A stretch of 64,000 nucleotides of DNA from Pristionchus mayeri (Eukaryota; Nematoda; Chromadorea; Rhabditida; Neodiplogasteridae): assembly GCA_036245805.1 (NCBI GenBank), contig BTRK01000005.1:48717553-48781552 (forward strand). Reading direction: 5' to 3'. Made by a program: the position numbers and the translations under genes. Under the pieces are notes generated by a model. That model was not told where the DNA came from and made no database searches. It saw only the letters and a program-made list of their open reading frames with translations. The first letter of the stretch is position 1; each line of letters starts with the position of its first letter. This document shows positions 51,831 to 61,200 of this stretch, piece after piece.

Positions 51831-54800
51831 CCGCCGACAGAAACAAGTCAGCATAGGGGAGGCGAAAGTGAAATCGACTCGATTCGAAGCGCACGTTCAG
51901 ATTGGATTTCGCCTCTCGAAAGAGCGCCGATACGGCCGCAGACTCAGTTTGTGTAGAAATTTTGCAATTACTCGCTGCGGCGCTCTGCAAGAGATCCAGG
52001 GCGGCGCTTCCTATTCAGTGCTGCAATTTGCTGATACTTACTGTGTTTAGCACCAATTTGCTGGCCTAATGCAAAATCGCCATATTTCGGCCGCCAAGTC
52101 TTTCTAGATTTGGCGCCTACCCGTCCTGATATCCTCCTGCTATCAGAGTAGTTCTCAGCTGACCTTGCCCTTCAGAGAAGATTGCCAGTCCGATGGCCGA
52201 CCTTGTCCTTTTACTACAGGTCGACGTTTCGGAAATCACACCACGGAAAAGTGCACACGGGCACAACGCACACGATCGATTGATTAGGCTCAGCAGCCGA
52301 GATTCTCCTCGTTAGGTGGTGGTGGTGGTGATTTTGGTTCAAGGCCGCGGTCGGCGTAACTTTACTCACCTTGCGCGCTCTCCTCGTTTCCAGTACTATC
52401 TCGCTCCCTCTCTTTCCCCGCGCTCTCCGATATATCCTCACTCTCTCGCCGCTCTCCTCGGATCCCACGCTCTCTCACGCGCCCTCTCGCCGCCTGCGCT
52501 CTCTTCCGTTCCCACACTCTCTAGACAGCACAAAATTACCACTGACTGACCGTCCTCTGGTTATCTTCTCTCAATCCTGTTAGAGTGACCACCTCAACAT
52601 CAGCCACCATCGCACTTTTCCCTGTAATTCCAACTGTTTACATTTTTTGTGTAGAAAATTTGCAATTAGTCGTTGCGATCGCACTGCAAGAGTCTCGATC
52701 TGTTAAGATGAAATGAGTAGACTTAATCCTTATCTCCAGTTCTCAGAACTTCCGAGTTCTCTAGACCATACAAGTTCTCCTCCAGAACCGGAAGGATTTC
52801 CAAGCACCCCCCCCCCCGCACAACAACTGTGAATGGAGTGGGGTAGAAGGTAGAATAGGCAGGGGCGATGTTTTCGCGCGCGCGCACTGTTTAGTTCGAA
52901 AGTCGGGTAATTGACTATTTTTCTACGCGATATTCGCAACTAGTTGTTTGCGGTGCTCTGTAAATGTCTGACTCTCTTCATTCTGCGTGTTCTTTCGCCG
53001 GTCTGACATGAAGTATGCGCTATGGCGCGATTCAATTATTGAGAAGACACCCTTATTCTCCCGATCATTTGAGTTGTGAGACATTGCGTAGAATGAACAG
53101 GCCGTGTCATCGTTTCTCGAACTCTATTCAGGGTTGTTTTCGCGCGCAGTTTACGGCGCAATTTATCTACTTTCTAGGCGTGAAATCTAGTTTTTGCCTA
53201 GTTTTTATCGTACCTCAGGCGGAATTTTCTCGCCAACGCCTTATTTTTTGCAGGGTGTTTTAGGGATCTCTGGAGTGAGCCTTGTGACGAATGGAGCGAA
53301 CAATAGGGCCGACTGTCAATAGTTTCTTGTACCTGGGGCGGTTCCCTCTCGCGCTCTCCCTCTCTAACCCTTAGGGGGGGAGGGCGCTACCTGTGTTGAC
53401 TTTGGACTGACCGAAGGGGAAAGAGAGAGTGGGCCAGGCAGAGAAAGGAAACGAACGTGGGGCGGCGTGAGAGAGGGAAAAGAGGAAAAGGAGGGGTAGG
53501 TCAGGAGCTGGTTCATTATCATTATATTAATTGCCTACTTTACTTTCCGATGCGCGCCCCATTTTTATGTTTCCTTGACGCCGTTTACCTAAGCCCCAGA
53601 CTAAGCATGACTCCTTCTGGGTCATAGTCGCCAAAGCGGGTCACTCTCTTCATTTCTCGTACACTTTCGCCAGTCGCCTTGTCTAGAAGTCTGGCAAATG
53701 AAGATTGCCCCCCCCCCCTAGCTGTTGCTGACTGTGACTAGGCTATTAGCATTTCATCATTGAGATAATACTGCATGATTTTTACTGAATCAGCCACTTT
53801 CTAGCCAAGAACCGGTAGGTTTCGTGCATTTTCTCGAACATTCCCGCCGATCGCTCGTAAACCTGATCACCTGTCCTCCTAATTGGCGGAAATGTTGTTT
53901 ATCTCGTGACCCCCTGATTAACCGCCTTTATTAATTAGGGCTTTATTTTTGTGCATGATCTAATTGTGTTTGTGTTGCTACTGGAGTTTAACAGCACTCT
54001 CTTTGATTCTATGAAGACTCTTTCCACTTGATCTGTCGAGAAAGTAAATGATGGCATTGTTTACAGTGGCATCTTTTTACGAACTCAAGTTGCTGCTGTC
54101 CATTAGGATGCGCAATTGAGGTCAATATTTTTTTGTTTTATAGTTGCGTTGGGAAATGTAGATACGGTGACATTCAACGCCCGTTCGTTTCATGTGATCG
54201 GGCAGAATTGATTAAAATAGTGAAATTAGATCAGTTAATCAAACCGATTTCGACTCAGCTCATCATCAGTTTTCTATCGACACATCCACTTTGATTTTCC
54301 CGAAATTTCGATGACCTTTCTCATTACTGCGCTCTCCTCCCACTCCCTAGAGCGACCGCAGAAAAGTGACCCCCCTTCACCTCTCCCCTCCTAGGGGCTC
54401 TATTTGCTTCGGAAATAGGCGGAAATCACCTCACCCCTCTGTCTCTGTGGGATATTGGTCAAGAGATAAGTTTAGGGAGGGAGAGAGTGGGTAGAGCCCG
54501 ATGGGAATAGTCGCAAAAAAGAGAGTGACTGGCACCTTAAAGTACGCTCTGAGGAGTCGTCCGGGATCGAACTTTGCCTCTATGGTTACATCATCATTCA
54601 CTTGCCTTGTTTGAAGTATCTTGCCTGTTTTTGTTCATTGTCTTCTTTAAACCGACAATTCCAATCCATTCCCCACCTAAGTTACCCTCCTGCAGGACCA
54701 TTGCCCTGGCTCAAGGATAAATCGTAAATATGCATATATTTATACCCAATTTATTGTTCTTCTGGTCTAGAGATAAATCGATATCAGCTATCAGATCGTA

Positions 54801-55239
54801 GGATCAGATGGTCAGCTAGGACTCGCGAGATCAGATCAGATATGGGGGCTGAGCACTTGTGATTACGTGTAATCTGCATGTTTCTCGCATTTGCTGTTTG
54901 ACCGGTGAGAGGGCGCGCGAAGCGGGGAGAGTTTGTCTGTAAGTTTAGACTAAGGGCCGAGCCATCCCATATTATGACAAATATCTTCTCGTTTCTATTC
55001 GATTCTCTCTTAACATCTTATCACTCATCTTCCGTTTTGTATTGTCGCACATTTACCGTGTCACAGTTATGCTTCACAACTATTAGATGTACAATTCGTC
55101 TCGTTCCGATGCAATTCTTCTGCGTTCCGCACTTCAAGCTATCAAAAAATCAATCGATAATCTAAATAATAAATCGATCAACAGGGCCCGGTTCCATCTG
55201 CCCCGACCCCGCCTTTGCTGCTTCATATCATTATCATTA
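51831..55239. other. Intergenic region upstream of the megalin-like gene
   Basis: No supported exon. Contents noted: a GGTGGTGGTGGTG tract at about 52316; a CTCTC-rich pyrimidine stretch at 52370-52530; poly-C runs at about 52806-52817 and 53708-53718; half copies of the CTGACTCTCTTC element near 52968; a purine/pyrimidine-rich patch around 53340-53500. The promoter of the gene at 55270 should lie in or near this interval, but I see no element that identifies it. Confidence 0.5.
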
Positions 55240-55269
55240 TTCTTCTTCCCCGCACTCTAATGCAGCAGG
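55240..55269 (+). promoter_or_regulatory. Possible trans-splice acceptor just before the start codon
   Basis: A pyrimidine-rich run (TTCTTCTTCCCCGCACTC) ends in TAATGCAG at 55265, four bases before the ATG. A nematode mRNA with spliced-leader addition here would have a very short leader. An alternative AG lies at 55268. The call rests on position and weak consensus only. Confidence 0.45.
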
Positions 55270-58200
55270 ATGGTAACCACTAATAAGCACACGGGTGAGT
55301 GCGATGTTTTGCTTGTTTTGACATGTTTTCGCTTCTTTGACGCTGTTTTTATCACTGTTTCGTTCCAGGATGGCCTCCATTGTTATTACTATCGATTTGC
55401 CTGCTTCAATTTGCCGAACCCGTGAACATTTTGCCGAGGGGTGAGTCAGAATGTTCTCTTAAAGAATTATGCAAATAAAGGAATAAGAAACAGTGTATAC
55501 ACATTCTGTACTGAAGATCTCAATCGAAATGTGCCTAGAAACGCATTAGTGTAGACGCACTTTATACCGAAATATTCACTATATTTCGTGTAATATGTGG
55601 AGTAGAGAAGTGGCTAGAGGAAGATTAAAGATTGCCCGCGTTTCGACCTATTCTCAACGGAGTTGTAGGCCACTTACGAAATCAATATGATGATACAGTT
55701 CGCTCATCCCTTGTCAATCCCATCCCCTCCCGACCTTGTCCCACTTCTCCCTTATCAACTTCGCACCGAACTTTGAAATCGCATAGCCGGAATGACCATC
55801 CGGCGAATGGGACGAGATAGTTGCCGATCTTGTCGCTTTTTTCGACTAGGTATCGACGGCCGGCAAATAGCGCCGGAAAGCTCCGGTTCTGCGCGCAATC
55901 TCCGGCTTTGGGTCCGGATTTGTGCGGTTCGATTACGCGATGTCTGCGGGTTTTGTGTGCAAAGAGAGGCGAAGTCAATGAGAGAAGGGTGAAATCACCT
56001 CCTCCCCCCAAGCGGTCAAACAAAAAAGTGCTCTAATAAGAGCTCCGGACTACGAATGATCAACAAATAGATCAGACGTCGACGTAATCCCTCGCGCAAA
56101 TCGGCGCTAAACACCGCAAGTATCGATTCCCCGGATCGATTTGAAAACGCTCGGAACGGATAAATCAGCGAGAGCAATGGGGTCAACGTCGTTAATTAGT
56201 GCAAAAAGTTTATGACTGGGCACATACGCTGATTCGAGGATGGATAGACTCTTTGTTTTACTGTCCCCGTTAGTTCAAAGTTCTACGGGGAAGTGAGTAA
56301 TGCTGATTCGAGGATAGATAGTGTCTTTGTTCGGGTGTCCCTATACCTTAGATGCACAAACTCAAAGATCAATGTTCCATGTCAAGCAATGCTGGTTCAG
56401 AGATAGACTTTGTTGGGCTTCTTCAATTCTTCGGTCAACTCAAAGATCAAAGATCATAGTTCACGTGAAATCGAGTCTGTCTATTTTGAGAACATTGCTG
56501 AGCTGGCGAAAAACACAGCGGGGAGCAATCACATCACATCCTATTTATCTAACTGTTGCTGCGGCGAGAACCTGTTCGCTATTCTCAGTTAGGCGATGGC
56601 TTCGGCAAGAATTGCCCTCTTCATTTTACTATCTCTCTTAACTGTCTCTCTCTCACTGTCTCTCTCACTGTCTCTCTTTCTAACTCTCTCTCTTCATGGA
56701 GAATAAAGAACATCAAGCCATCCCTATTCGCAGTGTAGATGAGTACAAGGGTTTCAAGTGAATTAGGGGATGTTTTCGCAATAGAGTTAGAGAAAAACAG
56801 TTCCACGGTCTCTTCATTCTAAACACTCTCTCACCACTCGATCGTGGGAGATACTCTAGGAAGGGACGAAGCCCGTTTATCGAACTCCACTACGCAAGAA
56901 ATCATCTCTTAATTCTTCTTACTCTCTAAAATTAGCGAGAGAGTACGTAGAATGAAGAGAGTCATTTCTTACGGAACCATCCCTATTCTCAGTGTCCCTG
57001 ATCGAATCGGCTTAGAGTGTAACGGTTTCGAGGGAATCTCAGACCCTCTTTTCGCCTTGTCTATGATTCGTTAGAGCACCGCGAGAGCGTATCGATTGAG
57101 GAGAGCGGGTCAGAGACGGATCAGAACCACGCATGGTTCACTGACTTTGAATGGATAATGTCCGCGGGCTGGTGCGGCTCGCTTTGGATCGGGAATCGTG
57201 TTGAAATGTCTAGAAATGCTTCAAATTATGATGCTATTTGAGCTGTTTTTGGGACTGGTTTCTTACAGCTCGAACGGTCAAGAGTGGGTGCAGAATAAAT
57301 ACTTTCAAACGATAATGGTCAGTATTCGGCCGAAATGAGCATAGTTCTTCATTCACTCCTCTCTCCTGGCGTATCCGGGTTTCGCTTTCATCCCGGCCCA
57401 TCACAAGATTTGATTTCGCGTGTTGAACGATAAGAATGGAGAGCTGACTCTCATTGAGAGAGAGGCGAGGGAGTGTGTAAATCTATGAGAGTCCATACAC
57501 CACTCCATTCCGGGGAGACGAGTCGAAACCGAAAGTGATTGATTTCACACGGGATGAGGGGAACGCGCTTGGATGTGGATTGGAAATGAGAAGGAAGGAA
57601 GGGAAATGAAAAGAGGGAAGAAGAGTTGAAATTGCAACCAATCTCGAATTATTAAAATTGTACGCGAAAGTTGAGTTCAATCATAACAATTCAATTAAGT
57701 TGAAATTAAAGTTGAATAAAAAGTGGAAACATTACTTAGGATTGCTGAAAATAAGGAATTGCGAAGGAAATGAAGTTGAACAAATCTTCAAGTTGAAATG
57801 CAAAACAAAATTGACGAAAAATGTTGATTAATGTGACGATGACACAACCGTGACCTGCAGGCCCTCCTGGCTTCGTTAGCGCCGTACATGCGGGAGTGTC
57901 TTCCGGCTCAGCCCACGCTGCTACTGTAAGTACAATATTTTGATTTTCCACTTCCGCTCGAGCATGCTATAGATCACAACTATCGATCAATTTCAAATTA
58001 TCGATCGCGCAGGTCACCTGCGCCGACACCGACTTCCGCTGCGCCGACGGCAAGTGCATCCGCAGCGAGTGGCGGTGAATATTTGATTTTTTATTACTCC
58101 CGCTACGATTTTGCAAGAATTGCAACCCTGTCAAATTTTGTACAGGGGCGCTATTTATTTTAATTTGGAAGGCGCGAAATTCGAAATTAGAATTTTGAAT

Positions 58201-61200
58201 TGTTCAGATGCGACGGCTCCGGTGACTGCCACGGTGGCGAGGACGAGAAGGACTGTCGTGAGTTTGATTGATCTTTGATCTCTGAGATCGAAATTGGTTG
58301 TTGGCCCAGAGTAGATAACGACTGTTGTGTAGACATCCCAAGAGTGAGCGCTGAGAGAGTAACTGGAAAGTATGAAAAATGAGGTTTGCGGGAGACAACA
58401 GAGAGGATATTGGGCAGCTTGCTGCTGACCTAGCATGGGTAATGGGTGCCAGAGAAGAGCCCGAAGACCAACGATCAAAGACCAAAGTTCAAAATCTTCA
58501 GCTCATCCCGGCTGCAAGGCAGAGCAGTGGCAGTGCGACAAGTACGTGTGGCAGGGCGTGAGCTGTATCGCCGAGTATCAAAGGTAAGAAATCGTCGGTG
58601 CACTCGCCGCACCACCAGGTACTGTAGTCTCACCACAACACAATACAGGTGCGACAACACGACCGACTGTGCGGACGGCTCAGACGAGAAAGACTGCCGT
58701 GAGTCCATTTCGAAAATTTGAATTTCACGCCGTCATAAATCTCAGAATCGCTGGTGTAGTGCAAACAAATTGAGATTTTCGATTTTTCTCAAATTTTGGC
58801 GGGAAGGGATAAAATTCAAATATTTCAGCGGCCAATCCGGTGTCGTGCTCGAACGCCGATGGTACCGTCTTCTCGTGCGCCGACGGTCGCCAGTGCTTCG
58901 ACATCTCGAAGAAGTGCGACGGCAAGTACGACTGTCGCGATCTCTCCGACGAGAAGGTGCGTGGCGTGCCGACGTTTACTATTCGTCGTCCTGTCGAAAT
59001 TTCGACAGCGAACACCAGCTACCGTAACCCGGACATTTGTTGCAGGACAACTGCTCGCGGAACCACACCGCCTGCTTCCAGTATCAGTTCCGCTGCGCCG
59101 ACGGAACACAGTGCATCCAGGTACACCACGACTAGTAATAGGCGGCCTGTCGAATTTTATATTACGTGAGGCCATTTACCAATTCACGCGTTGCAGAAAT
59201 CATGGGTGTGCGACGGGTCGAAGGACTGTGCCGATGGGTCCGACGAACCCGAGACGTGCGGTGAGTAGTGTGCCGGTAGTAAACGTCGCCTAGTCATATT
59301 TTTCATTGCGTGAGGCGATTCTATCATTTCCCAATTTGCAGAGTTCAAGGAGTGCTCGGCGTCCGAGTTCCAGTGCAAGAACAAGCGGTGCGTGCCGCGC
59401 AAGTTCCGCTGCGACTACTACGATGACTGCGGTAAGATTTTCCGGTAAAAAATGTATTGCGTGAGGCGATTCTGCTATTTACTAGATGTGCTACCGTAAT
59501 CGTGAACACAATAAATTTCAGGCGATAACTCGGATGAGGAAGATTGCGGAGAATACAAATGCCCGCCTGGAAAATGGTGAGCGCACTTTGTTAATTGGCT
59601 TAATAATTGAGAAAAATAGAAAGAGGTTAATCGAGAAGCTGAATCCAACAGTATTCTTATTTTTATGACGAAGCATACTTTTTGAGATCAAATTGCTTGT
59701 AAACAACACTAACATGAATTAGTTTCACCAGCTGTTCATGCGCTGAGAGTCACCACATTTTTTGATATTGGAATGGGATCTTTTTCGATAACATAAAAAA
59801 TCGCTTCTTCTTCTGGGGAAGGTGAATCTACCCTACGGTAGAGATCGGTATACGAAATCAACAAAAAAATTGAATTGCGAACTACGGTAACGAAAGCGTT
59901 CAGGCGCTGCCCGGGCACCGGTCACTGCATCGAGAAGGAGCGCCTGTGTGACTCGCACTCCGACTGTGCCGACGGCGCCGACGAGCACAACTGCAGTGAG
60001 AGATCGGAAATATTTGAAATTTGAATTTCCCGCTGAAATTTCGTCCAATTTAGTGTCGTAGTGCAAAAAAGTCAAGATTTCATGAAATTTGCAAAGATTG
60101 GGAATGAACTGATAAAATTCAAATTTTGCAGCCAACAACCTCTGCGCGTTCCTAGGATGCCAGGCCGGCTGCAAGGCCTCGCCCACGGGTGCGATTTAAT
60201 ATTATTGTTATTGTTGTGTTATTAAATTTGCATATTTCATTTGTAGGCGGAGTCTGCACGTGCCCTGAGGGCTACAAGCTCGACGATCGCTTCCAGCGAA
60301 CCTGCTCTGGTCAGCAGCTATTCTTTGATTCTGTTTATCATAGTTGGACCTCTCAACCTTAATCTCTCCATTCTGCGCAATCTCTAACTGATCTCGCCTA
60401 TGAGAGAGAACGCGGAATGGTTTAAAAACTTTGTAGTTTGATCTTTGATCTTTGATATCCTTCGATCTCTAGATATCAATGAGTGCGCCGAGTGGGGCTA
60501 CTGCGATCAGTTGTGCGCCAATCACCGGCCCGGCTTCACCTGCTCCTGCCTCGGCGATTGCTACTCGCTCCACGTGAGTTGTCTAAATTTTTGCATTCTG
60601 CGATTTCCCAGGGATACTGTAGACACACATTACTTCAGATGATCCACGGTGCGGCTTCGGACGGCGCCAATCACTCGACCAGGGGATACTGTATCTCGAA
60701 TGAGGCCGAGAAGATGAAGCTGTTCGTTGCGAGACGCGAGGGACTCTACAGGTACTTGGTGTGGTAGGATTACGGTAGCCGCCCTTTCCAGAATCAACCC
60801 CACCGGTCCGAATGACGAGCCAAAACGACTAGCATCTGGCGAGTTCATCTTCGGCATCGACTACGACTACGAGGACAAGAAGGTGCGTGGTGTGCGAGGT
60901 GGTGCGCCAAGTGAAGTAGCGATTCTGACTTTTCCTAAATCAATAATTTCTTCAGATCTTCTGGACGGATCGACTGGCGCACTCCGCATTCTCCGCCACA
61001 GTCGACACCGAGGGCGACATTCACGACATCAAGTAAGTCGGCTACAGTATTTTCCCCCACACAAGAATAGAATCGATAACTGACTTGTCAATACATACCG
61101 TATCCAGGAAACTCGACCTCAAGTCGCTGATCTACCCTCGTTCCCTCGCCGTCGACTGGATCACGAACACGCTGTACATCATCGAGTCTGGCTCTCGGTG

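Larger units (their letters stand above)
55441..57860 (+). other. lrp-1: Long second intron of the megalin-like gene
   Basis: 2.42 kb, by far the largest intron seen in the gene; the other introns are mostly 50-350 bp. It contains a GC-richer patch (about 55780-55960), a degenerate repeat (56225-56420), a CT-rich tract (56636-56695), two small palindromes (56896-56970 and about 57435-57500) and AT-rich sequence near the 3' end. Open frames inside it lack domains. A position right after the signal-peptide exons makes it a plausible place for regulatory DNA, which is inference only. Confidence 0.7.

Noticed and set aside
54555..54640. Possible minus-strand tRNA (GTTCGATCCC box)
   Set aside because: The bases flanking the box do not form a T stem, and there is no acceptor stem or A box at the right distance.
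55682..56023. A 113-codon minus-strand frame and overlapping plus-strand frames in intron 2
   Set aside because: Arg/Gly/Ser-rich translations without motifs, in a GC-richer patch where chance frames are longer.
58796..59293. A 165-codon plus-strand frame
   Set aside because: It is a shifted reading of the LDLa exons and reads straight through introns. The true frame is fixed by the cysteine pattern and splice sites.
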